Assembly: GCA_015146655.1 (NCBI GenBank)
Contig: VKHL01000023.1
Location: forward strand, 186,001-250,000
Length of the DNA stretch: 64,000 nucleotides
Reading direction: 5' to 3'
Source of the DNA: Ochromonas danica
Taxonomy: Eukaryota; Sar; Chrysophyceae; Chromulinales; Chromulinaceae
Within the stretch, counting starts at the first letter, position 1; every line of letters starts with the position of its first letter. Both the position numbers and the translations under genes were made by a program. The notes below the pieces were generated by a model. The model saw only the letters and a program-made list of their open reading frames with translations, had not been told where the DNA came from and did no database searches. Shown here piece after piece: positions 24,329 to 35,508 of this stretch.

Positions 24329-25702
24329 ATGTCAGCATATATGATGCGTGAAGAAAGTGATGACGACTCCTCCGTCGATGATAGTGCGGCACACATACTT
24401 GCCATGCCACTGGGTATGCAACCCACACAAGGCTTGGCCAACAAGAATGGCAATAAACCTTGGGTTCCTGCTATTGAAGACCCTAACTACTTCGAAGACC
24501 TTCTCCCTGAAGAGATCTATGACTCCTTTTTCACTATCCGTCGCATGGGTTTCATTGCTAACCGCATCATTCGCAAGCTGAATGAGACTAAGCATATTGT
24601 CTCCAGCAAGATTCTGGAGAAGCGCAAGAAGCTTAAGGCATTACAACGCAAGCAATTCGAACAACTCTCTCCTGCTGGAGTGGAGTATTTGAAAGTTCTG
24701 CTGAAAATGGAAATTGCTGCTTTGAAAAACAACGCACAGGCTGTGGAGGCTGGCTTGAGTCCTTCTCCCAATGTAAAGGCACGCTTAGCTCATTTAGCGG
24801 CGGATGCCAATGCCTCTGAAATCCTCAACAAGATCTATGCCACTGACAGCAGTGTTCGTACATTGGATTTCTGGAAATATTTGGCAAATGAGTTTGTCAA
24901 TAACCCATCATGGATCCCTCGTCGAGTGGTAGACGATCGTCTCTATGATGTAGATCCTGGTTATGCCCCAGAAGAGAAAATCTCTCCTGAGGCCCTGCGA
25001 TCAGTCTTCTCGCGTCTTCGTATTGAATACACCAAAGCTCTTTTGAAATTCCACTCTGCTCCAAAGGCCTCTTTGACTCCCGAGGGACTCGATGTAGAGT
25101 TCTGGGAACGCTACGCGAAACATGACAAAGGGTTATATTATGTTTACTTGCTTTTCAAGGGACGTTCCGAGCAGGATTGTCTCATGGTGGACAGTGCTTT
25201 GAGTCGCACAGATTTCGAGCTCGAGCATGTCTTGAGTGCCTACCAAAATGGTGGCAATGGTGCCGAAGGAGGGCCTAGTTTGGGTATGAAGCGAGACCAT
25301 GCTGCGATGTTGGCTTCTGCCACTGGCTTGGCCTTGGCGGCTGCTCATGAGGATGAGATGTTGATGATGGTGGATACTGAGCACCACCTACCTGGTGCTC
25401 TCAGTGGAATGCTTGGTGCAGCCAGCCATGTAGGTGTTCCTACTGGCGCCGGTGGAGCCCCCGTCGGTTCTAGTGGCCTCCAGTTGGTTGGCGAAGAGAC
25501 TGCATGGCAAGCCCAGGTTCGTAAAGACCGCGCCATCAGCAACTATTACAAGCGTCTTTCCATCAATGCGGATGTGCGTTTTTATCTCGATCTCTTGAAC
25601 AAGGAGACAACTGGTGAAGCTATGAAGCGCAATATTCGCAACAAAATCAATAACCTTCTCCTGAAGAAAGTGGAGGATCGCTATGATGACCTTAACTTCT
25701 AA
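24329..25702 (+). CDS. Hypothetical protein, 457 residues
   Basis: A long single-exon frame, clearly coding from its length and codon use. It opens with an acidic segment (EESDDDSSVDDSAA). A helical region rich in Lys and Leu follows (about 75-130, with SSKILEKRKKLKALQRKQFE), then an Ala/Gly-rich linker (about 320-385) and a last helical basic part ending DRYDDLNF. No signal peptide or membrane helix is seen. I do not recognise the family. The acidic start and basic helices would suit a nuclear or nucleic-acid-associated protein, but that is a guess. Confidence 0.8.
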   Translation: MSAYMMREESDDDSSVDDSAAHILAMPLGMQPTQGLANKNGNKPWVPAIEDPNYFEDLLPEEIYDSFFTIRRMGFIANRIIRKLNETKHIVSSKILEKRKKLKALQRKQFEQLSPAGVEYLKVLLKMEIAALKNNAQAVEAGLSPSPNVKARLAHLAADANASEILNKIYATDSSVRTLDFWKYLANEFVNNPSWIPRRVVDDRLYDVDPGYAPEEKISPEALRSVFSRLRIEYTKALLKFHSAPKASLTPEGLDVEFWERYAKHDKGLYYVYLLFKGRSEQDCLMVDSALSRTDFELEHVLSAYQNGGNGAEGGPSLGMKRDHAAMLASATGLALAAAHEDEMLMMVDTEHHLPGALSGMLGAASHVGVPTGAGGAPVGSSGLQLVGEETAWQAQVRKDRAISNYYKRLSINADVRFYLDLLNKETTGEAMKRNIRNKINNLLLKKVEDRYDDLNF

Positions 25703-26303
25703 ATCGCCTTGTGTGCGGCAAGAGAACTGTGTGTGTGTCACCCCGAATTATTGTGTTTTGAACGTAAACTAACATTACGTCCTAGTTGTGACCAGAGAAA
25801 GGTTCCACCAAAACTGATCGTTTCGTAAAGTGATCTTACAATGGGATCAAGCTTGTGAATAGCATCCACACCATTCTCAGCTGTTGTGACACGACAACCA
25901 GTGCTTCGTAAGATGATGGTGGTCATCTTGATGTTAGTGGGGGCGTCATTCACAATGAAGATGTGAATAAGACATGCTATAACAGGTTGTGTGATAATTA
26001 TCACGCCGTTTCAACAATTTGCTCCAGATGGCCAGAACTCCAAGTGAACTACTGTAGAGTGCAGTTATGACTTTCTGTACACTATGCACTGTAAAGCAGT
26101 CTATCTGATATTATATGATATGATATGATGTCAACATATTTTACTTTAAGACAATCCACAACTCTAGACTAGAGCTCAATGCTACAATAAAACAAAATTG
26201 AACTCGACCCGCTACTAATGACGATGCAGTATGAAAGGTCGACAATATCCTTCTTATATACAGCAGTATATGAGAATATATATGGGCTATATAGATTAAG
26301 CCA
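25703..26303. other. Intergenic with a copied receiver-domain fragment
   Basis: Between two convergent genes. Apart from the histidine-kinase fragment at 25837-25974 the sequence is AT-rich without coding character. Confidence 0.5.
25837..25974 (-). pseudogene. Fragment of a hybrid-kinase receiver domain
   Basis: These 138 bases align without gaps to 28773-28910, inside the receiver domain of the histidine kinase at 28362-30806. By eye there are about ten mismatches. The copy stays open and reads IKMTTIILR...TTAENGVDAIHKL, the start of the receiver fold, but lacks the phosphorylated Asp and everything after it. It is therefore a duplicated scrap, not a working gene. It sits about 2.9 kb downstream of the parent on the same strand. 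Confidence 0.85.
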
Positions 26304-27788
26304 CTAATCACCTCCTCCATCACCACCACCACCATCTCCCCCTCCATCACCACCACCATCCCCTCCACCATCACCGCCATCTCCCCCTCCATCACAGTCG
26401 CCACCATCGAAGCCACCATAACCCCCTCCATCACCGTAGCCTCCATCACAACCAGCAAAATCCCCACCGCCCCCTCCTCCTCCTGAATCAAAAAACCCGT
26501 GAATCCCTATGACTTCTTGAAAATCTGTCTGGCCCAAGTCGTCGTACGAAAATTCCCAAGTCGTTTTACGCAAGTTGCCGTCCGTATTGTCATCACCATG
26601 GAAATAGTCATCTTCAATGTATAGATCATCACCATCACCATCACCAATGTCTCCATTGTCAGCTTCAGAGTTAGGGCTCAGTAACATTCGCCCGCCTAAG
26701 CGCACCGGTTTTGCACACGCCTGACCTTCACTAGTAGGAGAAGGATAAAGCTCCAGTAGAAAGTGCTTCAAGATAAATCTTGTTCTTGGAGAGCCCTCCA
26801 ATTCCCTTCGAATCACTAACCGATCTCCTTTCTCAAGGCGTGCAAAAAAGTTAACCATAGACTTGTCGAGGTGATTGCTTTGATCCAGTACAATCTGCAG
26901 CATTTGATTTTGTTTAAGACTGTAGTTTTTGCGTTTGACAAAGAACAAATCGATGGAGGATATTGTTCGTTCCGATCGCATCGCTGCAAGAGATAATCGA
27001 GCGGAGTCGAAATGAAACGCAATGGTAGGCTTCGCTATCACACAGAAAGTGAAAGATACAACAATCTTAGATGGAACATGAATCAACGGAGGCGTTTCAG
27101 TCCATTGATAGAGTCCTCCATTAGGCAACGGCCAGGCCCAGACTCGACCGCTTCTCAATACGAAGACAGCCTGTTCCTCGTGCTTCTGCTCCTTCCTGAT
27201 CATTCTCACAGACTCTTCAAACGGAAGCGTCAAGACCGGAAGTGTATCAGCACCATAGAGATCAAGGCTGAAATTTGTCACAATTATGGCATAGATGTAT
27301 CTTGTTGAGTTGTTGTTGTTGTGCATGGAGGAGGGAGCGAAAGTGATGTTCATGACAATCTTGAAATAAGATCCTCGCTCAGCTCGAGAGAGAAAATCAT
27401 CGGTATCCAAGTGCTCGATGGTCACCAAGAAACTCGAAGTATTCAAAGGAAAAATGGGACATGTCTTCTTAATAAATATCGCCCCTCTGTCATGAAGTTG
27501 AAGCTCCACCTCTGTATTAGTCACTCCAGCAGATAACAGTCCCTCGACAGTCGCGATGAAACTAATCATCAACTTTCTCGCTTTGCCTAATAGAGGAGGA
27601 GTGGTGTAAAGGGTCAGTATTCTTGTTCTTTTGTAATTCCCTCGTAGTACAGTTTTGGGGAAGCGCTGGTGATAGACCACCTTTCGGCTGTAATCCAATG
27701 TTGTCCAATCTTCTACTCCACGGAAATTAGGCTGGCCACATGGATATTCAGGATTGCGATTCATTGCCCTACTACACGTGCACCCCAT
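26304..27788 (-). CDS. Putative lipid-anchored protein with Gly/Asp repeat tail
   Basis: Single exon, 494 residues. The N-terminus MGCTCS fits the N-myristoylation rule (Gly2, Ser6) with Cys3 and Cys5 placed for palmitoylation, as in Src-family kinases, so membrane attachment is likely. The middle (about 30-370) is a mixed alpha/beta region with no motif I know. Residues about 375-420 are acidic. The last 75 residues are almost wholly Gly and Asp, ending in repeated GGGD units encoded by CCACCATCx-type triplets on the plus strand. Such a tail could be flexible or bind calcium; neither is shown. No family recognised. Confidence 0.75.
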   Translation of the reverse strand: MGCTCSRAMNRNPEYPCGQPNFRGVEDWTTLDYSRKVVYHQRFPKTVLRGNYKRTRILTLYTTPPLLGKARKLMISFIATVEGLLSAGVTNTEVELQLHDRGAIFIKKTCPIFPLNTSSFLVTIEHLDTDDFLSRAERGSYFKIVMNITFAPSSMHNNNNSTRYIYAIIVTNFSLDLYGADTLPVLTLPFEESVRMIRKEQKHEEQAVFVLRSGRVWAWPLPNGGLYQWTETPPLIHVPSKIVVSFTFCVIAKPTIAFHFDSARLSLAAMRSERTISSIDLFFVKRKNYSLKQNQMLQIVLDQSNHLDKSMVNFFARLEKGDRLVIRRELEGSPRTRFILKHFLLELYPSPTSEGQACAKPVRLGGRMLLSPNSEADNGDIGDGDGDDLYIEDDYFHGDDNTDGNLRKTTWEFSYDDLGQTDFQEVIGIHGFFDSGGGGGGGDFAGCDGGYGDGGGYGGFDGGDCDGGGDGGDGGGDGGGDGGGDGGGGDGGGD

Positions 27789-28361
27789 GATTGTTCACTA
27801 AAACTGTATCTTTGCTTGGATTTTACTGTATCTTTGCTATTATAATGAGAAAGAAAGAAAGCCTTCTCTGTAGTTATAATCTCCCCAAGATTCATTGGTC
27901 TTTTTCAAAAGCCATTTTTTCTTGTTTCCAACCTCTGGCTTCAAGCTTGTCATTCGAATGTTTGGTCATTCTTCCCCATTGCAAAGAGATTCTTCAACAT
28001 ACCGCAGCAGAGTTCCAACACCCGTTCGCAACATTTGGGAATCTAGCATTCTGGACTGCTTTTACGTGGAGTGGACTAGACTATTGACCTTTCTTTCGCA
28101 ATTTTCTATTCATCCTATTGGTCCTCTATGACAGGTAAGAGTAATAACTTAACTTACAGTAGCATTAGCTTACACAAGAAACTAAACAACTAGGAGGGAT
28201 TTTAATAAATACGAGAATGATGTAATGTACTGTATATAATAGTGCGGAGGGAAAACTCTGGAAATAACAACTACTAGTACTAATTATGAATGTAAACGCG
28301 ATAATGAAAGTGTAATATACGAGAAGAAGTTCATCGAACTATAATATACTATTGAAAGCAC
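27789..28361. other. Intergenic between two minus-strand genes
   Basis: It contains the 3' end of the histidine-kinase gene and the promoter of the lipid-anchored protein. A 98-codon plus-strand frame at 27791-28087 has no ATG at its head and no recognisable content. Nothing else is seen. Confidence 0.45.
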
Positions 28362-30806
28362 TCAAAATACGATATGATCAGAGAAAAACTCTTTTGCCAC
28401 AGTCTGGAATCGATCCAGAGTGAAAGGTTTGGATAGGAACTTATTAACACCAGCACGATAAGCTTCTTGCATGGTGTCCTCATCTGAATTAGCTGATAAC
28501 CCAATGATAATAACATCTCGTAGGTTAGGATTATAATGACAACGAATACGACGTGTTGCTTCTAGTCCATCCATTACAGGCATTTGTAAATCCATCAAGA
28601 TGAGATCAATGCGATTGTCTAAAATATTATCTCCCCTCTGAACACGCTCAGATGTGATAGAACGATGGGATTGTTGTTCCTCATAATGAAAGACGTCTCT
28701 CATGGAAGGAACCTTATCCGATTGAGAAGTTGTTGACAATCCATGACCAACGCGATCGTCTCGTGGGGATACTACAATGGGATCAAGCTTGTGAATAGCA
28801 TCCACACCATTCTCAGCTGTTGTGACACGACAACCAATGCGTCGTAAGATGATGGTGGTCATCTTGATAATAGTGGGGGCGTCATCCACTATGAGGACAT
28901 GAATAGGACAGAAGATGGAAGCAAAGCCAGAGGGGAGACGCATCACTCCCCGCACTGGCGGCGGAATGGTATTACTATTTCGACTGCCACTCTGGGATAT
29001 GATCTTGTACTCGTCATCATCATTTGTCTTCCTCTCCATACCTGCCAGACTATTAGACGATGGGACAACAACATCATGTTCATTATCATGTAGTCGAGCA
29101 GATCCAGATTGCATCATCTCCATGCAATTATCAGCAAGGACAGTCTCATTTCCACTCAAGACATAGTCAGGACGATAAGGTATGGAGAACCAGAAGATGG
29201 AGCCTTGTACATCGTCTCGTCGTTGACGGACACCATAGCCGCCTTTGATCGCTTCGATTCTCTTAGCAAGGCTATAGAGGCCAAGGCCTGTACCTCCAGC
29301 CATTCGCTGGGTTTGTTGGAAAGGCATAAAGAGACGTGCTCGACTTTCTTTTGTGATCCCAATCCCTTCATCTTCGACTTCGAAGACAAGCTGAGCCTGT
29401 GCGTTATCATTGGATTGGAGTGTAGAAAGGGATGTTCGTCCTTCTTCTCCTCCACCTTTCTCCCCATCAACTCCTCTTGCTTCATCACCCTTGTCATTGT
29501 CACAGTCTTCTTCATGGTTAAGAACCGCTTCGACTGATTCGAAACACTTGATAGTCAGCACTACGACTCCTTTCATGGAATACTTGACAGCGTTACTAAG
29601 CAGACAGAGTATATTCTCTTGTAACCATTGCTTGTCTGTGATAATATGAGAAGCTACCAGATGATCAACAGAGGGATCTACTTGACAATCTAATTTCACC
29701 TTGGCTTGAATTGTCTGCATGATAGACAATGGCAGATAAATTGTTTCTAACAAGTCGATGGACTCATTCTTTGGCAATAACTTCATATTGTTATTAGCTT
29801 TCGTAGAGTCTAAACAACGATTAATTCCCATCATCATGAAAGTGTGTGTACATTTCATATTCTTCAAACAATCTGTAAACTGTTTGGTAATTGTCAGGAA
29901 GACATCCTGTTGGTTAACACTGTTGACAAGATCGGGGAAAATAAGTTGTAACATGTCGATACCATTGCTAAAGGATGCTAAAGGCGTCTTGAGATCATGT
30001 GCTACATTAGCAATGGTGTGTCGTAACTCAACGGCATATTCTTGTGCTTGCGATCTCTCCTTCTCGGCTAGGAAGTAATGCATGAGATTGCGCAGATTGA
30101 GATCCATCAATGTACCAAAGGTACAAAGCGTCCAGAAGATAAATTGTGTGATGGTAATATCTACATTAGTTGTGAGTAGCATGACAATGACGACAGTGAT
30201 GGTGTCCAATAAGAAGACCATCCAGACCATCTCAATGGGGATGGAAGAGACGTTGATATAGCAGATGAGAAGCATGAGGTAGATAAAGTAGGATTGACAC
30301 ATTAAGAAGATGTTTGGTACTGGACCAGGATAAGCACATGTCCCCTTGCCAACATGACAAGGTTGTAACAGGTTCATCTTGACGAAAAACAACCAGGCAA
30401 ACAAGCTGGAGGAAATGAAGAAGATCTTATGGAAGAGATGGACATGCGGGCGTAAAAACCTACCCATCCTTGTCTCTATCCACCAGCCATGATCGATGAT
30501 GACAATGGCACAACTGGATAGCATAGAGAAAAGCACAAGTGCTATAACAAGTGCAGACAGAATCAAACTTTGCAATCCATGATCTAATGTTTTTTCTTGA
30601 ATGAGTAATTGGCAGATATAAGGTAGGAAAGAGCAGCCAAAGGAGAGTGTCAGGAGGATATTGGTGATCATTGTTGTGCGATGTTCACTCTGGTAGTGGT
30701 AGAAAGCAGCACGTGTCACTTCATCTTCAATCTGACCATACCAATTCAACTTCTGCCAGATATCTTGAAAAGTGATGTGATTTTTGCTTTCCAAAAATCG
30801 ATCCAT
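28362..30806 (-). CDS. Membrane hybrid histidine kinase 1
   Basis: Single exon, 814 residues. About six membrane helices fill residues 47-235. They lead by a coiled linker into a HisKA dimerisation domain with the H-box NVAHDLKTPLASF (His270). The ATPase domain follows (N-box LLSNAVKYS, G1 VEDEGIGI, G2 GGTGLGLYSL), then a low-complexity linker and a C-terminal receiver (LIVDDAPTIIK, phosphoacceptor Asp in LILMDLQMPVMDG, Lys in LSKPF). All catalytic landmarks are present, so autophosphorylation and phosphotransfer to its own receiver are expected. The ligand sensed by the membrane part is unknown. The H-box is HDLKTP, not the common HE(L/I)RTP. It is paralogous to the gene at 52258-55118 but lacks that gene's intron. 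Confidence 0.93.
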   Translation of the reverse strand: MDRFLESKNHITFQDIWQKLNWYGQIEDEVTRAAFYHYQSEHRTTMITNILLTLSFGCSFLPYICQLLIQEKTLDHGLQSLILSALVIALVLFSMLSSCAIVIIDHGWWIETRMGRFLRPHVHLFHKIFFISSSLFAWLFFVKMNLLQPCHVGKGTCAYPGPVPNIFLMCQSYFIYLMLLICYINVSSIPIEMVWMVFLLDTITVVIVMLLTTNVDITITQFIFWTLCTFGTLMDLNLRNLMHYFLAEKERSQAQEYAVELRHTIANVAHDLKTPLASFSNGIDMLQLIFPDLVNSVNQQDVFLTITKQFTDCLKNMKCTHTFMMMGINRCLDSTKANNNMKLLPKNESIDLLETIYLPLSIMQTIQAKVKLDCQVDPSVDHLVASHIITDKQWLQENILCLLSNAVKYSMKGVVVLTIKCFESVEAVLNHEEDCDNDKGDEARGVDGEKGGGEEGRTSLSTLQSNDNAQAQLVFEVEDEGIGITKESRARLFMPFQQTQRMAGGTGLGLYSLAKRIEAIKGGYGVRQRRDDVQGSIFWFSIPYRPDYVLSGNETVLADNCMEMMQSGSARLHDNEHDVVVPSSNSLAGMERKTNDDDEYKIISQSGSRNSNTIPPPVRGVMRLPSGFASIFCPIHVLIVDDAPTIIKMTTIILRRIGCRVTTAENGVDAIHKLDPIVVSPRDDRVGHGLSTTSQSDKVPSMRDVFHYEEQQSHRSITSERVQRGDNILDNRIDLILMDLQMPVMDGLEATRRIRCHYNPNLRDVIIIGLSANSDEDTMQEAYRAGVNKFLSKPFTLDRFQTVAKEFFSDHIVF

Positions 30807-31197
30807 TCTATAACTATTAGACTATAGGAATATAATTTCTACAAGTATCAAAAGGAGTATGTTTGGTTTCGATTTCATTGTTTAATGATGAAAACGATGA
30901 CGTCGCGCGAACAATGCCGTTAAACGAAATGCCGGAAACCGAAAACCGGAAATCGGAAATCGGAAATCGGAAATCGGAAACCGGAAAGTGGTTGACTTGG
31001 GATCTTTCCCTTTGCGTCGCCCTCTGCTGTTGTGTGATGAGAAAGCAAGTAGTCGATATACCTTCACCTTTGCCTTTGCCGCTCATTGCCTTGCCTTGTC
31101 TTGCAGTGATAGTGGCATAGAATAAGGACAAAATTTTCAAGAGAGAACATATAGCACTATATATTCAACCTTTGCAGCTGAGGTGTTTACGTGAAGA
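30807..31197. promoter_or_regulatory. Divergent promoter region, hybrid kinase 1 / lumen protein
   Basis: A 391-base shared upstream region. It carries the heptamer array at 30932-30987 and a TGACGT core near 30898. Promoter function is inferred from gene orientation. Confidence 0.45.
30932..30987. repeat. GGAAATC heptamer array
   Basis: About eight copies of a seven-base unit, CGGAAAT or CGGAAAC, in the spacer between a kinase gene and a plastid-protein gene. The central four units are identical and the outer ones vary by one or two bases. Repeated GGAA-type cores could serve as protein binding sites, but this is unproven. Confidence 0.85.
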
Positions 31198-32734
31198 ATG
31201 AGAGTTTTGTTATTCTTGACCTTCATTGCTATGATGCAATGCTATACCTTGATTCGCAATTCTCCATCCTCTCTTTTCAAAGCAAGATATCATTCTTCTA
31301 GAGAAATGCAGCAGAGCCATAACAGTGGAGGGGAAGACTTCTTCTCCAACCAATGCAACCAATTGATGCGCTCTATGGGGGTATTGGTGTTGGCAGTAGG
31401 TACCATCACTTCTACCTCTCCTGCTTATGCTACACCATCTAAAGAAGCTAGTAAGCTCTTTGCCCTGGCCGAGGAAGCCATTGACCAGACAGCTCAAGAC
31501 TACAAGAAAGTCGATCAGGTTTGGTCAGCAACCAAGAAGAACATCCACGACCTCTACCAACAAACGAACCAATACAACAAACAATTCCAAGCTATTGAGA
31601 CTGATGTACAAACTATTATCACGCGTCTTACTAAGTTAATCACGGTTGGAGAAGAGAGTGTGGTTAAGATCCAGTCAGAATTGGATGCTTTGTCGAAGTC
31701 TGTGGCAGAGAAGTATGCTATAGCAGAGTCATCAGCAAATAAGCTAGAAAAGCCTGCTGTCACTGCTAAGTACTTTACTATTGCACAGAATGAGGCGTTG
31801 ATCTTAGAAGAAGATACGAAAGAGTTGAAAAGTCTACAAGAGATTGTCAATCAACATAAAGCTTTACTCAATCGCTTACAAACTGTCAGTGATCATCTCA
31901 ATCGTATTAATACTGTCGCTTTAGTTGAAGTAAAGAATGATCAAGATAATGGAGTTCGTGACTTAGTTGATGGTATTGCAAGTAATTTGAAAAGTTGTCG
32001 AGATCAACTTAATGAATGTGTTCGTGGTGGACAAGAAGGATTGAATACGTTTAAACGAGGTAGTCATTTCGTCATTTGATTAACAGACTCTGTCTTGTTC
32101 AGTGCGTAACATGCTTGTATTCAATGCTATCAAATGTTGTTGTTATTGTTGTTGTGTAGGTGTGACAACGTCAACGAAAGCACAGGAGAAATATGTTTCT
32201 GCCCTTCGCTCTCTTGAAAATGAATTAAAGGCTCTAGAGGGAATCGAAGCAACCTTTTCTCAAACTAGTACTAAGTTAGAGAAGGTACTTGATGCTTTGA
32301 AAGTCTGGGAAGATCAAAGAAAGCTGACTCTCAAATTGGGCAAATCTCTTGTGGTCTCTTATGCTCAAGAGACAAAGAATATCAACAATCAGATTATCGA
32401 CCGTGCTACAAACTTCAACAAGGTCTACTCCACTGTCAATAAGTATCAACATCTGAATAATATTAATACCAATAATAATGGAGATAAGAAGGATAAGAAG
32501 GTGAGTATAGTGGATCAGATTAAAGAAGTCTATGCCAAACTAGAAAATGCTCAAAAAGATGGAATTCGAGCGGAGAAAATGTTTTTAGCTGCTAAGGCAC
32601 AAGGTGAAAGAGAAGCAACTGTCTACAAGAAGTTGACAGGTTCAACGGCAACTGTTACAACTACCACCGCCACTACTTCTACCACTACTGCAACTGCCCC
32701 AGCTAACGCTCCAAAGGGCGTGAGTAGCAAATAG
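31198..32734 (+). CDS. Coiled-coil protein, predicted thylakoid lumen
   Basis: Two exons, 31198-32059 and 32160-32734, give about 478 residues. The leader has three layers. First, a signal peptide MRVLLFLTFIAMMQC. Second, a basic Ser/Arg-rich region (YTLIRNSPSSLFKARYHSSR). Third, after about 20 residues, a second hydrophobic segment MGVLVLAVGTITSTSPAYA with an Ala-x-Ala cleavage site. This is the pattern of a lumenal protein in a complex plastid. The mature part is almost entirely helical with Lys, Glu, Gln and Leu heptads over about 85-440, then a Thr/Ala-rich tail. No enzyme motif is seen. A structural or scaffolding role in the lumen is inferred; no family is recognised. Confidence 0.8.
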
Positions 32735-32980
32735 CCTCCCATCCTCCTCCCTTGAAGAGGTACAGTGAGTACAACAAAAGTATTGAAAACATTCTAAGAA
32801 AGGCATGCTATGCTGCTGCATGATGTAAAGTATAACACTAGTTTAGCTCGAGAAGAAGCCTAACTTCCCATTAAGAGCTAGCAAGGCGAATTAAAATTGC
32901 AAAACACGATGACTACTATCATCATCATCATCATAAGGGGAATAAATAACAAATCGTTGGTAAGGAATCAAGAATGAACT

Positions 32981-35455
32981 TCAGATGGAAAGAGCACAAA
33001 CAACAGGAATGAAGACATCCTCAGCGACTTCTATCTCATCACTGGGACCACCACCATCATGATGATGACCATCTGCTACTATTCCTCCTCCTCCTCCTTC
33101 TGGCTCTTCCATGGACTTCTTCACAGTCTCATTGACACTCACCACTCCACTTCTACTGGAGTGACGTAGATCATCTTCAAGGAAATCGATGCGAATAGCC
33201 AGCATGGCATAGATCCGCAGCTGTGGATCATTTAGTGTGAGTCGAATATGTTTGGCTAATGCTGGCAGTTGGTCAGAACCATACGGTCGAAAGTGTTCTA
33301 CATCTTCCACCAATCTATAACAGTGAGAGATCGCTATCAGATAAAACAACATACATGACGTGACCAAAAAGCAGATCATCTCACCTTAGCGTACTTTCCG
33401 TGTGTCGATTAGTTACGACAATTTGTGTTTTCTCTCCTGATCGAAGAACTCCTTGAGCAGGTTGTACATCCAACCAAGTTGAACATGCTGAATCACAAAC
33501 ACTAAATCGTAACTTGTACTGACGATGAAGATTCGTAACATGTATTACTTGATGATCGCCTGCATTACTCAATGAACGCAAAGTGATCACCTTGGGCTGA
33601 TAAGAAAAGTATGACAAATGAGCTAACGACTTCCTATATAGACCACATAGATCTGTTTTAGCCTCATCTTCTCCTTTCTTACTGCTTGACCCTAGAGACA
33701 ATGTGACCAAAGGGTCTGTCAAGAGAGGCAATGTTTCTTTGATCTTCTGTTCCTCACGTGCTGCCCAATTAACAGCTTTCACTGTGATATTGAGTAATGC
33801 ACGTACTGGCTTATGATCTGACAGACAGAGTGATGGTATTGAATTGTATTCCATGAGCTCAACTTTCTCATCCACATAGCCACACTCTTCTCGTTTTCGC
33901 TTTTGGCGTAGAATGGGACGTAAGTAGGAGGCAGGCAATAAGGAGTCATGTAGCAATTGCTCATCATCATCCTCTTCCTCGTCATCATGGCTTCCACTCA
34001 CCATAATTGGTCGTGCAATGCTGGGTATGGGCGTACGAGATGGAGTGGGAAGCAGAGGATGATACGATGTAGCAACCGTGCGAGCTATTTCCACAGGAAC
34101 TGTAAAGCTGCCGGCTCGCTTTGGCTGGGTGGTTACCGTGGCTGATGGAGGAGGTATTGAAGGGAAGAGATCAGCAATCACTGGAGTATCTTCTGCCTCA
34201 GCAGACTCAGCTTGTGGAGAGACTGAACCAGCAAGAATAGAATGGGAAGACTCCGCATGGTTAGGGAAATCAGGAAAGCTGACATGTATGCTTTGATCTT
34301 CGGTAGTGCTACCACTGGTGGTTGTGGTTGTTGTTGCTACAGTTCCTGTCAGAACTTCCCCTGTTTTTGTTCCTGCTTCAGTTTTGCTGTTACGGGTAGT
34401 TGACAATAGATGATTCCACTCTTCACTACGTAGTGATCGTTGTAAGAGAAGCAATGACTGTCTTTTCAGGTAGAGAGAGGTTCGTTGTACTTCTTCTACC
34501 TCTTGCTCTACCCAATCTTTCTCATGCTTAGCTCCTTCATTATCAATCCTATTATTCACTCCTCTCATCATCTCTTCATCACCATCGTCTGATAGATCAT
34601 CATGTGAAATGAGACTGTCTTCATCATCACTGTCCATCACTCCTGTAACATTACGCACAGTCTCTACCAGGCCATCACTGTCATCACTATCACTATCAGC
34701 CGTCAGATTGCGAACTGCACGAGAAGAGACAAGCGAACGAGGCGGTTTGTCAGGAAGTTTACTTTCAACGTGTGGGTCCTCCTGTGATGCAATTGAACTG
34801 TCTTTTGTCACATCTCGTTCTTCCTTTTCTTCACTACTGCTGTTACTAGTACAAGAAGAATTAGATTCCCGACTGCTATGATTGTCATCATGATCGACTA
34901 CTTCATTCGTCTCTGTTTCCACCTCTCTAGGCAGTTCGTCATTTTCTGATAGATGTTGTTGCTGTACTACTACTTCTTGTTCCTCTAGATGACTAATATC
35001 TTCTACAGATGGCATGCTTTCCACCACAACTACACTCTTTCCTTCTTCATCTTCTTTCCCAGACTCTGCCTTCTCACTAACAGACACTGGATCTTCATTC
35101 AACACTAATACCCCATGTCCTTCACCAACAACGTCTTTGGAAGTAGTTTGAGGGACATCAATTGCTGTAACTTCCAACTCATCAACTGAACTGCGCAACT
35201 CCTCGGGATCTGCTTGGCTATAAGATTGTGTTTGCAGAGGTGCCACCACTACCTCCGCAGTGGACACATCACTAAGCAACGACACCGCATGATCAGGTAA
35301 AACTGCAGGCAAAGGAGGCAGCGGATGATGGCGGACAATACTATTCCTACGTGGTCGAGGCTTGCTACTTGTTCGCCAAAGAATGCGATCACACCAAGCA
35401 GGAATGCGCTGTTTCTTCGACACTGTATTGTAGACATTCTTGCCTATTCAAAAAC

Positions 35456-35508
<53 letters not shown>

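Noticed and set aside
25738-26004. Separate single receiver-domain gene
   Set aside because: Only the first part of the fold is present, without the phosphorylated Asp; it is a copied fragment.
30932-30987. Internal telomere-like repeat
   Set aside because: The unit GGAAATC does not match any known telomere repeat such as TTAGGG or TTTAGGG.
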